Positions 1 through 8,310 of a DNA stretch of 64,000 bases are shown one piece after another (position 1 is the stretch's first letter; the number at the start of each line of letters is the position of its first letter). A model generated the notes under the pieces. It was given only the letters and a program-made list of their open reading frames with translations, did not search any database and had not been told where the DNA came from. This stretch comes from CBDDIP01 sp965229005. Its GTDB lineage: Bacteria > Actinomycetota > Acidimicrobiia > Acidimicrobiales > Ilumatobacteraceae. The DNA is taken from positions 2,108,001-2,172,000 of the forward strand of contig CBDDIP010000002.1 in assembly GCA_965229005.1 (NCBI GenBank), given 5' to 3'. The position numbers were made by a program, and so were the translations under genes.

Positions 1-84
1 CAAACCCTCACGGTCTACGAAGACACCGCCGGAGGCAATACCGATGACAGTGTTCCGGCCGCCGAGCCGACGAGCAGCGGGTAG
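1..84 (+). CDS. C-terminal end of a protein truncated by the window edge
   Basis: Frame 1 is open from the first base to a TAG at 82-84 and encodes 27 residues (begins QTLTVYEDT, ends AEPTSSG). The mixed polar, acidic composition looks like a real protein tail and unlike the Arg/Pro-rich shadows in other frames. It would converge on the DUF4238 gene. There is too little for a function, and a chance open frame cannot be excluded. Confidence 0.4.
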   Translation, partial: QTLTVYEDTAGGNTDDSVPAAEPTSSG

Positions 85-140
85 GGCGATTCGCTCGCTG
101 CCGATCGGCCCGACCGAAGGGTGGTGATCTCGCTACTCGA

Positions 141-1133
141 CTAGCGGCGCGGCGTCCACACTTGGAGGATGTCGGTGCCGGTCGGCACGAGCTTGCCGTC
201 GGGACCTCGCTCGAACGCGGGCCCGGTGGCAAAGCGGGACACCGGGCGGCGCGCTGGCAGGTCGAGTGCGCTCATGGTCATCGACTGGGCCGGCGTGCCG
301 AGGATCAGATGTTGGCAACCGAGAGCTAGGTCGAGGTTGCGCTGGGCGGCCTGGGTGCGGCTGAGGCGAACGAAGTCGGGGCGGGCGCGGTGTGAGAGAA
401 CGAGCTGCTTGGTCGGGTCGAGAGGGAAGCGAAGTTCCTCGGCGTTCGTCAACCCGATGCCTTCAAAGGTGTCTCTGACCGTCGGCTTGCGCCATCGTAC
501 GAACGGGGAGTCGGAAGTGATGAGCGACGCCTTCCGGTCATGCTCGACGGTCCAGTGCATCGTGAGGAGCAGTGGCTCGCATTGCTCGACCGACTTGAAC
601 ATGATCTGGAGCGTCATCTCCGGCGTCACCTCGCCGACCATGTGCATTGCCGCCGAGACGAAGGCGGTAACCCCGTCAATCTCGTTGGCGGACGGCGTGA
701 ATCCGAGGTGGTGCTCCTCTAGGTACTCGGCGACCAGGTCGCGTGAGAACGGTCGTCCGTCGAGGAACTTGACGACTGTCTCGGAGAACATCGCTCGCTC
801 CCGATGCTCGGGCGTCCTCGTGTACTGGAACGCGAGGAAGCGGGCCAGCGCGAGTCGGTTGGTGTCGTCGAGTGACGGTGGCCGTCCGCTCTTGTCGATG
901 GCGCGCATGGCGTCCGCTGCTGCCCCTTCGACGTCGGAGAGGTAGTCCTCCACTTCCGTCGACAGATTGCCGTCGTCGTCGTGCGTGTCGTAGAACCCAG
1001 TCTCAACGGCGACGTTGTGAGTGCCAGCGACAAAGGACTTGCCGTCCCGTCGCCGGACCGCGATTCGACCGTCGATCGCCCACCGATTTAGGTAGAACTC
1101 GGGCACGAAGTGATGGCGACGGGGCACGTTCAT
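141..1133 (-). CDS. DUF4238 domain protein
   Basis: 330-aa cytoplasmic protein. Its N-terminus (MNVPRRHHFVPEFYLNRW) carries the HHFVPEFYL signature typical of DUF4238, a family of unknown function often found in accessory or defence-like neighbourhoods. Later blocks also fit the family: LARFLAFQYTRTPEHRE (about residues 95-110), a region giving MHWTVEHD, and SLITSDSPFVRW near residue 210. The frame continues upstream, but that part is Arg/Pro-rich, so the ATG at 1133 just before HHFVP is preferred. A TAGCTT -10-like box lies 10 nt upstream of it (1144-1149, reverse strand), giving a very short leader. No partner gene is apparent. Confidence 0.8.
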   Translation of the reverse strand: MNVPRRHHFVPEFYLNRWAIDGRIAVRRRDGKSFVAGTHNVAVETGFYDTHDDDGNLSTEVEDYLSDVEGAAADAMRAIDKSGRPPSLDDTNRLALARFLAFQYTRTPEHRERAMFSETVVKFLDGRPFSRDLVAEYLEEHHLGFTPSANEIDGVTAFVSAAMHMVGEVTPEMTLQIMFKSVEQCEPLLLTMHWTVEHDRKASLITSDSPFVRWRKPTVRDTFEGIGLTNAEELRFPLDPTKQLVLSHRARPDFVRLSRTQAAQRNLDLALGCQHLILGTPAQSMTMSALDLPARRPVSRFATGPAFERGPDGKLVPTGTDILQVWTPRR

Positions 1134-1250
1134 CTTGAGCCGAAAGCTAGACGGAGGGTGCGACGGGTCTGCGGCGAGGGTTGGTGGAGATGGTCTGGAC
1201 TTCGGCCGCACAGAACGTCCAGCACCGGAGCCAAGGAACTCGTCGCGTTG

Positions 1251-1587
1251 ATGGCGGCGAAGTTCTCGACGCGCCCGAAGGTCCTTGCTCGCTTGGAGAT
1301 CACACCCGAGGAGCTGACCCGCCGCCTGGCCAGGATCTACGACCGGCTGCGCCGTGCCGAACATCGGCGCAGCTATCGAAGTCCGGCACGACGCTCGGCA
1401 CCGGAAGTACCAGAGCGAGTACGCCGCCGACAGGTACCGGAAGGAGAAGGCGGCCGCGGCTGCAGGCGACCCCGTAGCGAACGCGGCGATTGCTCAACGA
1501 CGAGCGTACGAGACGCTGCGCGCACGAGAACGAGCGATCGAGATCCGGCAAGGGCGACCGACGCCGACGAGACGAGGGCAGGGGTGA
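1251..1587 (+). pseudogene. Small charged ORF split by an apparent +1 frameshift
   Basis: Two adjacent reading frames each look protein-like for only part of their length. From the ATG at 1251 one frame encodes an alpha-helical start (FSTRPKVLARLEITPEEL, then LARIYDRLRRAEHRR). Around 1350-1385 good composition moves to the next frame, which runs to 1587 with DARHRKYQSEYAADRYRKEK and IAQRRAYETLRARERAIEIR. Joined, they would make a roughly 110-aa highly charged helical protein. I do not recognise the family. Either a decayed gene or a sequencing indel would explain it; chance open frames in high-GC DNA remain possible. Confidence 0.35.
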
Positions 1588-1600
1588 AGTCGGGGTTGAA

Positions 1601-2068
1601 CTATCGAAGCGCATCCGGCAGCACGGACGCCGTGACAATGACGACGAGAGCGATGATGCGTGGAACGCGCAGCGACAGGTTCGTCCGCTTGAGGCCGCCT
1701 CGCCGTCCGAGTTCCCACGAGGCGATCGGGCGCGCTTCCTGTCTGCGGATCATCTGTCGCACGGTGTCCCGCGACGTGGCAGGTCGCGGGTTCATCTCGC
1801 GCACCGGGTACGGCACCATCGGCAACGCCCGAATGAACTCGGCACGGCAAAGGATCTCGTCGTCCCCGTCGAACTCGATCAGCGCTTGGTACCCGCGGAC
1901 GTAGATGCCGTCGATGTTCCAGTGCGGAATGCGTTTCGGGCCACGGATCTGCATCAGCCTGCGCATCGGCCAACCGCCAACCGCATCGAACGTGATCCCT
2001 TGCTCGTCGACCTCGATGCTGCCGAGAGGGAGGCACCAGTGGTGGTAGAAGATCTGCGATAGATACAT
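1601..2068 (-). CDS. Hypothetical protein with a C-terminal membrane anchor
   Basis: 155-aa protein not assigned to a family. The ATG at 2068 (MYLSQIFYHHWCLPLGSIEV) is preceded by GGAGA about 7 nt upstream; the frame extends further upstream with poorer composition. The soluble N-terminal part has beta-rich segments (DEQGITFDAVGGWPMRRL, YVRGYQALIEFDGDDEIL). After an Arg-rich stretch the last 20 residues (IIALVVIVTASVLPDA) form one hydrophobic segment, so it may be tail-anchored or an Arg-rich cytoplasmic protein tethered by its C-terminus. It is divergent from the lipoprotein gene at 2305. Confidence 0.55.
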   Translation of the reverse strand: MYLSQIFYHHWCLPLGSIEVDEQGITFDAVGGWPMRRLMQIRGPKRIPHWNIDGIYVRGYQALIEFDGDDEILCRAEFIRALPMVPYPVREMNPRPATSRDTVRQMIRRQEARPIASWELGRRGGLKRTNLSLRVPRIIALVVIVTASVLPDALR

Positions 2069-2304
2069 CGTCGTCTCCGCCTCGTGCACGTCACGGGGGT
2101 AAGGGTTTCCACCCGTACTTATCGACCGCTGAGACGCTGCGCATGACCCCTCTCGTCGGACCGGACTGCGGGACGTTAGGCAGTCGCTGAGATCTACTGC
2201 GGCTCGTTCCGATGGTTGCTCGACCTTCAAGGCTTCCGCAAGATCGTTGACGGACAGTGTCACCGCGGCGCAGAGTGACCGGAACCCGAGCGGAGGGGCG
2301 GCAG

Positions 2305-2919
2305 ATGCGGCGAGCATGGATCCTGACGGCGTTGGCGTTGACGACGACAGCCTGCAGCGACGGCGGCGACAAGGTGAACCTGGCGGACCCGTCCGATCGG
2401 ACCGAAGCGTCTACGCCGCAGACTGATGCGCTGACGACCACGGCGGTCGAGACGACGATGCCGGCCACCACAACGACAGTCGAAGCAACGACGACAACGC
2501 TTGCTCCGACAGGCTCAGCGACAGCCTGCGACGGCTTCCTGACGCTCGACGATCCAGACGCTGACGGCCACGGCGAGTGCATCGTCACGATCGAGGGCGC
2601 CGGGCAGCAGTACTTCGTGATCTCCGGGAGGATCAACAACGTCATCGAGCCGATGGGCTCCAGACTCAACGCCAGCGAGTGCGTCGCCTACCTGCAGGCC
2701 GCCCAGGTGTTCATCGACGACCTCAAGGCCAACGTGTGGCCCGCAGAAGCGCAATCGGCGATTGACGAACTCACAGCAGCGAGCGAGTACGAACTGTTCG
2801 TTCGAGACGACAAGTGCCGAGGCGACGTCGCGTCGATCAACGAGGCAATCGACCGCGTCTCCAAGGCCGTGTTCGAGGTGCGGCGGATCCTCGGCGTCGG
2901 CACCGACTTCGACGCCTGA
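2305..2919 (+). CDS. Putative secreted lipoprotein
   Basis: 204-aa protein starting MRRAWILTALALTTTACSDG: a short basic N-terminus, hydrophobic core and TTAC lipobox, so probably a lipoprotein with Cys17 as mature N-terminus. A Thr-rich linker (about residues 30-70) typical of actinobacterial surface lipoproteins follows. The globular part holds CDGFLTLDDPDADGHGEC and a second pair of Cys-containing segments, suggesting disulfides. A GGAGG Shine-Dalgarno sits about 9 nt before the ATG. The next gene begins 14 bp downstream, so the two are probably co-transcribed. No known domain recognised. Confidence 0.65.
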   Translation: MRRAWILTALALTTTACSDGGDKVNLADPSDRTEASTPQTDALTTTAVETTMPATTTTVEATTTTLAPTGSATACDGFLTLDDPDADGHGECIVTIEGAGQQYFVISGRINNVIEPMGSRLNASECVAYLQAAQVFIDDLKANVWPAEAQSAIDELTAASEYELFVRDDKCRGDVASINEAIDRVSKAVFEVRRILGVGTDFDA

Positions 2920-2933
2920 AAGGAGCTGAGCTG

Positions 2934-3176
2934 ATGGAAGACCCGCACGGGACTGTCACCGACGAGGACACCGGCGTCGTGCTCATGGGCTGGGTGCTGC
3001 TCATAGTGTCGTGCGGCGCTGGCGGCGTAGTCGTCGCCGCGTCCTCCGAAGATGGCGAGCCCTTCAACTGGCTGCTGTTCTCGTTCTACGCGGCCGCCGG
3101 AATCGTGTCCCTGGCGATCTGTCTGGCGGCGAACGCCGTGGTGCAAGCAATCAAGCGGAGCCGCCCGAAGCCGTAG
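2934..3176 (+). CDS. Small two-helix membrane protein
   Basis: 80-aa protein with an acidic N-terminal tail (MEDPHGTVTDEDTG), two hydrophobic segments (about residues 15-38 and 46-70) and a basic C-terminus (IKRSRPKP). Positive-inside reasoning puts the C-terminus in the cytoplasm. An AAGGAG Shine-Dalgarno precedes the ATG, and the gene follows the lipoprotein gene by 14 bp, so a shared transcript is likely. Family not recognised. Confidence 0.6.
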   Translation: MEDPHGTVTDEDTGVVLMGWVLLIVSCGAGGVVVAASSEDGEPFNWLLFSFYAAAGIVSLAICLAANAVVQAIKRSRPKP

Positions 3177-3368
3177 CCCGCCCGACCAGTCTCGTGCGCT
3201 CGTCGGCAGAGCCTGAGCGTCAACCGGGGCGTCCGGAACGGCCGGGGAGGGTGCCCAATCGGCGTGGTCGACGTGAGATCACTCCGGTCGCTCCCGCACG
3301 AGGCCGCGGCTAAGTACGCCAAACGCAGAGACCCGGTGAGGCATCGACCGCGTTCTGGCTCGTCGCGA

Positions 3369-4250
3369 CTAGGGAACCAGTCCTGGGATCGACACCGACT
3401 GCAGAGTCGGCGAGTCGTTGAGTACCCACATGAGCACGGTGCCGTCAAGGAGGCAGGCCACGTCTCCGGTCGGCAAGATGAAGCTCGTCTGGGTGGACGG
3501 GATCAGCAACAGCGTCGCTGTGGTGCCGAGGCGGTCAAATGTCACGACATCCACCTCGACCCCGTTCGAGCTGACGTAGTGCGTGCAGCCGCCCAGCTCG
3601 CAGGTCGTGCTGCCGCCGACGAGGATCGGCAGCGCTGACACCTCCTTCTCCGTCATCGGTGATTGCAGCCACCAATCGCCGCTTGCGATCACCGGGCCGG
3701 AGGCGATCGTCGCCGGGCCGCAAGACACCGCCACTCGTGTGACGGTTGGTGTGGAGCATGTCGCTCCGTCCTCTTCGTCGATGAGCCTGCCGTCCGGCAT
3801 CGAATAGGCCGACAACGTCGTCGCCGCGACGTCGACCACGTACAGCCGGCCGTCTGCGCCACCGGCGAGCACGGGCGTGAGTCGCGATTCGATCGGCAGC
3901 GGAACAGGTTCTCGATCGTCGCCGGCGACGAGTCGAAATGCGAAATTGCGATCGGCATCGATCCCTTCGGCAACGACGACCACATCGCCGTTCGCGGTTC
4001 CGATCCCTGCTGCCGCCGGCCCCTGGCTGACGATGACCTTCGCAGTGGTGATCGACGTGGTCGTCGCTAGGGCGGTCACGGCCGCGAGGTCGATCATCGG
4101 CCGGTCGGGTTCAGTTGTCGAGATGGTCGTGGACGACGCTGTAACGGTCGGAACCGAACTCACCCCGTCAGTGGCCGAAGTGCACCCCAGCAGGGTGAGG
4201 ACCGCTGCCATCGCCTCCAAAGATCGGACAGCGGCCCGTCGAGTGCTCAC
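3369..4250 (-). CDS. Putative lipoprotein with beta-propeller-like segments
   Basis: About 293 aa. The GTG at 4250 gives VSTRRAAVRSLEAMAAVLTL followed by LGCTS: twin arginines, a hydrophobic stretch and an LLGC lipobox, hence a likely lipoprotein. A Thr/Ser-rich linker follows (about residues 25-55). The body has repeated beta-type segments (TANGDVVVVAEGIDADRNFA, GGADGRLYVVDVAATTLSAY, SNGVEVDVVTFDRLGTTATL) resembling a degenerate propeller. An ATG 39 bp upstream is an alternative start. It lies downstream of a sigma factor / membrane partner pair on the same strand, 90 bp after it, and might be a target or part of that unit. Confidence 0.6.
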   Translation of the reverse strand: MSTRRAAVRSLEAMAAVLTLLGCTSATDGVSSVPTVTASSTTISTTEPDRPMIDLAAVTALATTTSITTAKVIVSQGPAAAGIGTANGDVVVVAEGIDADRNFAFRLVAGDDREPVPLPIESRLTPVLAGGADGRLYVVDVAATTLSAYSMPDGRLIDEEDGATCSTPTVTRVAVSCGPATIASGPVIASGDWWLQSPMTEKEVSALPILVGGSTTCELGGCTHYVSSNGVEVDVVTFDRLGTTATLLLIPSTQTSFILPTGDVACLLDGTVLMWVLNDSPTLQSVSIPGLVP

Positions 4251-4340
4251 TCGTTCATCCTTGTCCACGACGGTGGCCACGCCATCCAATGTGCGTGACT
4301 GACGCCCAGGCCTCAGCCGGTGGATCGGCGGGCCCGGGCG

Positions 4341-5174
4341 TCAGAATCCCGAACCGCAATCGTTGCGACTACTCCCGAACCCCACGAGCTGATTACTCGC
4401 GTCGAAGTAGAGCACGGTGGCGAGGCCAGTAGCTGACTGGATTTGGATGCTTCGCGAGTTGTCGTCGTTCGGGTGGCCGGGGAACGCTTCGGCGACTTCG
4501 CTGACCGTGGAGCCGATTCGGATCCTCTCAGCGGTTTCGATACCCGTAGCGGGGCTCGTGGTGGACGGAGGCGGACCGAGTGGGGCCAACATCTGGGCGG
4601 TGCCCACACTCCATGCCGTCAGCAGTGTGCCGCTCGTGCTGCGTTCGAATGTCATGCGTACGTCTCCCCACCAGAGCGTGCGATACGAGTCGTTGCCGGT
4701 GCATGTGAACTCCGTCGGCATGGGCTGCCAGTCGGTGTCCCACGTGACCTCTCCGAGCGACGGTCGCAAGAGCGCGATGGCCACATCGGGACTTGCTGCG
4801 CTCATCGGGGCGAGCCCGAACAGGGTGCCCTTGGCGATGTCAGGCGTGTCGTCCGTTTCGACGATCGGTGATGATGAGCCGGTTGCCGGTGTCGATGGCT
4901 CGGTTGACCGCACCGTTGTCCCTGTTGGCTCTTGAGTTGCCGAAGGACCGACATGGTTCTCGGTGGGACGCTGCGAGATGTAGACAAGCCCGAGCGCAAT
5001 GACGGCGGCGGCCGAGCCGATCAGAACCATCGTCCCAACCGTGCGAGGGCGGCGCATCGCACTGGGCCTCGATGTGGCGCTGGGAACGGCGTCGAGGCCT
5101 GGCCCCTCGGCGGGCAGTTCCGCGGTCAGCTGCTCGTAGTAGCTGATCAAGCGATCCTCGAGAGAACTGTTCAT
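4341..5174 (-). CDS. Membrane-anchored partner of the adjacent ECF sigma factor
   Basis: 277-aa protein with a cytoplasmic N-terminus (MNSSLEDRLISYYEQLTAEL), one transmembrane helix (about residues 47-67, VGTMVLIGSAAAVIALGLVY) and a large exported domain behind a Thr/Ser/Pro linker. Its start overlaps the end of the sigma gene by 4 bp (ATGA), implying translational coupling. That arrangement is typical of anti-sigma factors, but no HxxxCxxC zinc motif is visible, so anti-sigma function is inferred from context only. The exported part has two separated Cys residues and a C-terminal SRNDCGSGF. Confidence 0.6.
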   Translation of the reverse strand: MNSSLEDRLISYYEQLTAELPAEGPGLDAVPSATSRPSAMRRPRTVGTMVLIGSAAAVIALGLVYISQRPTENHVGPSATQEPTGTTVRSTEPSTPATGSSSPIVETDDTPDIAKGTLFGLAPMSAASPDVAIALLRPSLGEVTWDTDWQPMPTEFTCTGNDSYRTLWWGDVRMTFERSTSGTLLTAWSVGTAQMLAPLGPPPSTTSPATGIETAERIRIGSTVSEVAEAFPGHPNDDNSRSIQIQSATGLATVLYFDASNQLVGFGSSRNDCGSGF

Positions 5175-5647
5175 GAAACGATTTCCTTTCGCAATGTGGC
5201 GAGTCCCCGTTTGATGATCGAGCGGACAGTGCTCGGCCGGCAGTCCAACGCCGTGGCGATTTCTGCTTCCGTCAGATCAAGGTGGTAGCGGAGCATCAAT
5301 GCCGCCTGTTGCCGCCACGGCAAACCGCGCAAGGCATCGCCGAGTTCGTCGTGGACGTCGATGGCGAGTTCCTGTGCGGGGATCACCGTTCTCGAAACAA
5401 CCGAGTTGTGCCGATGCGTCGAGTGGCAACCGTTGATGACCGAGCGGCGCAGGTAGGCGCCCGGGTTCACGACGGCAGTGCGGGTCGATTGCAAGCCCAC
5501 GAACGCATCCTGAACGATCTCTTCGGCGAGCGTCAGCGATCCCACCAATGCGTAGGCCGTGCGCAACAGCGGACTCCATTCGCGTCGGTACAGATCGATC
5601 AAATCGGCCTTGTCGCCGGACACTTCAGCCGCCCTCATCCGCATCAC
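5171..5647 (-). CDS. ECF-type RNA polymerase sigma factor
   Basis: 158-aa sigma-70 family protein, the usual length for two-domain ECF sigmas. Region 2 spans about residues 17-80 (LYRREWSPLLRTAYALVGS, AEEIVQDAFVGL, YLRRSVINGCHSTHR). Region 4 is near residues 105-155, with LPWRQQAALMLRYHLDLTEA and the helix-turn-helix CRPSTVRSIIKRGLATLRKE. GTG, ATG and a second ATG lie close together at the N-terminus, so the exact start is uncertain by a few codons. Co-transcribed with the membrane protein at 4341-5174. Activates genes by redirecting RNA polymerase; targets unknown. Confidence 0.88.
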   Translation of the reverse strand: MMRMRAAEVSGDKADLIDLYRREWSPLLRTAYALVGSLTLAEEIVQDAFVGLQSTRTAVVNPGAYLRRSVINGCHSTHRHNSVVSRTVIPAQELAIDVHDELGDALRGLPWRQQAALMLRYHLDLTEAEIATALDCRPSTVRSIIKRGLATLRKEIVS

Positions 5648-5891
5648 ATCAGTGACGACGCCTCGCGACGTCTATCCGTGGCATCACTTCGAAAATACTC
5701 CGTCGGACTCTCGACGGTCCGCGGCTTCGGGCGGACGTTCGGCGATGACGGTTCGACCTTTGGCGGAGAACTGCCGGCGGCTTGCAGCCCGTCGAGAGCT
5801 TCAAGCGGTGTGACGGGCCCATGGGCCGTGTGTCGAGACGGTGTGTTCATCGCCGGCCACGCCTGCCCACGTCGCGGGCCGCTGCGGACGA

Positions 5892-6908
5892 CTATCCGAC
5901 GCTTGAGCTGGTTCCGGTTTCGATCGCAGTCGGATCGAGAGTCGTCGGCGCCGGGGGCGCTTGGGTTCCCGTGCCGGAGCTGAGGTAGGTCACCCCGAGC
6001 TCACGAATCCTGGCGGCGATCGTCTGCTTTGTGCTGCTCACGCACGTGCCCCAGACCTGTGACGCCTGCCTATTCTCTGCGACTGAGCCGACGTTGCCGA
6101 CGAATGACGTCCCGGCATCAGTCAGGCAGCTCTTCAGCTCTGAAGCGGTGAGCTGCTTGAGTTCGATGGCGCGACTCTCTGGGATGTCCGCGACGAGAAC
6201 GTCGAAGTCGCCGGCCCGCTCTGCGACGGCTGCTTGGATCGCGGAATCGATGCGAGCGAGCTCTTGTCCCTGCTCGTTGTATGCGATCGCGACCTCGTCG
6301 CTGCCTCCGACGTTGGGGAACACCGCAACCCCACCGATCGGTCGTTGCCAGAGTTCGAGATCGCCGTCGACGTACGTGACGTACGCGGCTCCGCTCGGTA
6401 GAGAGATCCACGACCACGTCGCCACGTCGCCGTTCGAACTGAGTTTGACGAAGACGTCCGCGCCGAACTCCGCATAGTCGGGCACGTCCATTCCGCCGTA
6501 CCCGCTGACCCAGACCGATCGAACGACCACTGGTGCCTCGTTGCTCTGGTACTCGAGTGTCGTCTTCACCGTGAGAGCAGCAGATCCATCAATCCCCACG
6601 ACTTCACCGAGCTCGGCCAGCGTCGGTTCATCGCTCGACGCCGGCGGCCCGAACGAGATCAGCGGAAGCTCAACACCGTCCGGCGAAAATGACCCGTCGC
6701 CGCTCGATTGGTCCTCGCGGCTCAGAACAGCGAGGGAACCGGCTACCCCCGCAACGACGACGACGGACGCTGCGATAGCGACCGGCCAACGCGATCGCGC
6801 TGGATGAACGGAGGTGGAGAGTGGAGGCATCTCATGCTCAGCGGTCGGTGCGGCGGCGACCAGATCGGCGAGCGCGGATCGGACAGCGAGTTCTTCAAGG
6901 TCGTTCAT
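5892..6908 (-). CDS. Membrane-anchored partner of the second ECF sigma factor
   Basis: 338-aa protein built like the one at 4341: short cytoplasmic N-terminus (MNDLEELAVRSALADLVAAA), one transmembrane helix (about residues 42-63, VAIAASVVVVAGVAGSLAVL) and a large extracytoplasmic domain. The start overlaps the sigma gene by 14 bp. No zinc anti-sigma motif is seen. The exported part has two Cys near residues 264 and 291 and ends in a Thr/Pro-rich tail. Position suggests it senses or transmits an envelope signal to the sigma factor; this is inference. Confidence 0.6.
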   Translation of the reverse strand: MNDLEELAVRSALADLVAAAPTAEHEMPPLSTSVHPARSRWPVAIAASVVVVAGVAGSLAVLSREDQSSGDGSFSPDGVELPLISFGPPASSDEPTLAELGEVVGIDGSAALTVKTTLEYQSNEAPVVVRSVWVSGYGGMDVPDYAEFGADVFVKLSSNGDVATWSWISLPSGAAYVTYVDGDLELWQRPIGGVAVFPNVGGSDEVAIAYNEQGQELARIDSAIQAAVAERAGDFDVLVADIPESRAIELKQLTASELKSCLTDAGTSFVGNVGSVAENRQASQVWGTCVSSTKQTIAARIRELGVTYLSSGTGTQAPPAPTTLDPTAIETGTSSSVG

Positions 6909-7380
6909 GGAATGCCTTCCGTAGGTGGGCTTGGGCTCGGGTGAGGTGGCGGCGGATGCTTCCGACTGAAACCCCGAGCGAGTCGGCGGCGGCGCGCTCG
7001 GTGAGGTCCTCCCAGTAGATGAGATAGATCGTCGCTCGCTGCTTGACGCTCAGCTGGCAAACCGCCTGACGTACGTCGACGTTGGGATCCGAGACTGACG
7101 AGCTGATCGGTCCGACCGCCGCGAGGTCGCGGACCCAGCGCCGTTCGCTCGCTCGTCGAAGGTCGAGTGCTCGGCGAGTCACTGCGCGGTACAGGTAGGC
7201 GCGCTCGTCGGTCGGCGCTTGTTTGGTGAACGCCTCCGAGCAACGAAGGACCGCTTCAACGACGATGTCCTGGGCGTCCGTCGGGCCGACCAGGGCAGTC
7301 GCGAACCGCAGGAGGTCGCTGGCGTGACGCCGCCACAGGACCTCAGAACTCAAGGGGGCGATGTCATCGATCTCGACCAT
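6895..7380 (-). CDS. ECF-type RNA polymerase sigma factor (second copy)
   Basis: 161-aa sigma factor. Region 2: VLWRRHASDLLRFATALVGP, DAQDIVVEAVLRCSEAF, YLYRAVTRRALDLRRASER. Region 4: LSVKQRATIYLIYWEDLTER and the helix-turn-helix GVSVGSIRRHLTRAQAHLRK. It is divergent in sequence from the sigma at 5171 but shares length, orientation and partner layout, so the two pairs look like an old tandem duplication or parallel recruitment. Transcribed leftward into the membrane partner gene. Confidence 0.87.
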   Translation of the reverse strand: MVEIDDIAPLSSEVLWRRHASDLLRFATALVGPTDAQDIVVEAVLRCSEAFTKQAPTDERAYLYRAVTRRALDLRRASERRWVRDLAAVGPISSSVSDPNVDVRQAVCQLSVKQRATIYLIYWEDLTERAAADSLGVSVGSIRRHLTRAQAHLRKAFHERP

Positions 7381-7486
7381 TCCACTCTGATGACGCCGCC
7401 GTTGACCCTCACGCGTGACAGCACTCTGACGGGACTTCGGTCGACGGTCACCGGATCACCGACCGGGTCTGACAATCGCCGAGCGA

Positions 7487-8194
7487 TCAGCGCAGGCCGA
7501 TGGCAGCGGCCATCGCCAGCGTGGCCGCTTCGAGGAGGTCGTCGTGGGCGTCGACGATGTTGCGGGTCTGGCCGAACAGCTCGAAGCTGATCATCCCGAA
7601 CAGCTGGGTCCAGGCGATCAACAAACGCGCCAGCGCCTGATCCGGCATCGGTGCAGCGAGCTCGCGCCGCAGCACGTCGAGGTCGGCGGCCAGGGCCGGC
7701 GTGATGACCACCTCCGGCTGGCGCGGGAGGCGCAGAGATCCGTCACGGTGCGCGTCGACGACGACGCCGACCAGCGCGAGCGACACTCGAGCTGCCGGGC
7801 CGATCGTGTCCTGTGGCGCCTCGTAGCCGGGCACGGGTGAGCCGTAGATCAAGGCGTACTCGTGGGGGTGCTTCAACGCCCACTTCCGAATGGCGCGGGC
7901 CACCGCCACCAGTCGTTGCGGCCCCGGCTCGGCCAGCGACCGACGTGCTGCCGCCTCCGCCGCTTCGCCCAACGAGTCGTACGCCTCGATGATGAGCATC
8001 GTCAGCAGCTCGTCGCGGTTGGCCACGTAGCGGTAGATCCCCGAGGAGACCATGCCGAGCTCGCGGGCGACGGCGCGCACCGACAGCCCGGCGGCGCCGT
8101 CGACGGCCAGCTGGCGGCGGGCCTCGGCCGTGATCTCGGCGGTGATCTCGGCACGGGCGCGGGCCCGAGCGGTGAGCGGGGCGGTGGACGTCAT
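7487..8194 (-). CDS. TetR/AcrR family transcriptional regulator
   Basis: 235-aa repressor-type protein. N-terminal helix-turn-helix: ITAEARRQLAVDGAAGLSVR, AVARELGMVSSGIYRYVANR, DELLTMLIIEAYDSLGE. The ligand-binding domain includes WALKHPHEYALIYGSPVPGY, a motif of the WHG (TetR_C_33) subgroup. ATG at 8194 (MTSTAPLTARARARAE) is chosen over an in-frame upstream start. It is divergent from the DDN-type gene at 8311, and the shared intergenic region contains two matching near-palindromes (8229-8239 and 8281-8291), so it probably represses itself and that operon. Confidence 0.88.
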   Translation of the reverse strand: MTSTAPLTARARARAEITAEITAEARRQLAVDGAAGLSVRAVARELGMVSSGIYRYVANRDELLTMLIIEAYDSLGEAAEAAARRSLAEPGPQRLVAVARAIRKWALKHPHEYALIYGSPVPGYEAPQDTIGPAARVSLALVGVVVDAHRDGSLRLPRQPEVVITPALAADLDVLRRELAAPMPDQALARLLIAWTQLFGMISFELFGQTRNIVDAHDDLLEAATLAMAAAIGLR

Positions 8195-8228
8195 GCAAGC
8201 AGTGTGCCAGATCACAGCTCCGAAAAGT

Positions 8229-8239
8229 GAGCACTGCTC
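8229..8239. promoter_or_regulatory. Operator site 1, likely for the adjacent TetR regulator
   Basis: GAGCACTGCTC, an 11-bp sequence with perfect 5-bp arms around a central C. An identical copy lies at 8281-8291. It sits directly upstream of the TTGACA box at 8240-8245. Confidence 0.65.
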
Positions 8240-8268
8240 TTGACAATCCTGACTCGGAATGGTTCACT
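8240..8268 (+). promoter_or_regulatory. Putative promoter for the DDN-type gene
   Basis: A perfect TTGACA at 8240-8245 is followed, after 17 bp, by a weak -10 (TTCACT, 8263-8268). The two operator copies bracket it, which suits repression of this promoter by TetR. The -10 match is only partial. Confidence 0.45.
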
Positions 8269-8280
8269 GATCTGAAACGA

Positions 8281-8291
8281 GAGCACTGCTC
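8281..8291. promoter_or_regulatory. Operator site 2, likely for the adjacent TetR regulator
   Basis: Second exact copy of GAGCACTGCTC, 52 bp from the first (about five helical turns). The bases just outside mirror those of site 1 (AGTG before site 1, CACA after site 2), so the sites read as inverted relatives. It lies just before the AGGAGA Shine-Dalgarno at about 8298-8303. Confidence 0.65.
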
Positions 8292-8310
8292 ACAATCAGG
8301 AGAACCCACC

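Noticed and set aside
1110..1904. Rightward open frame upstream of the 155-aa gene taken as one 264-aa protein
   Set aside because: Only the 1251-1385 part has protein-like composition; the rest is Arg/Ser/Thr-rich and antisense to a better gene.
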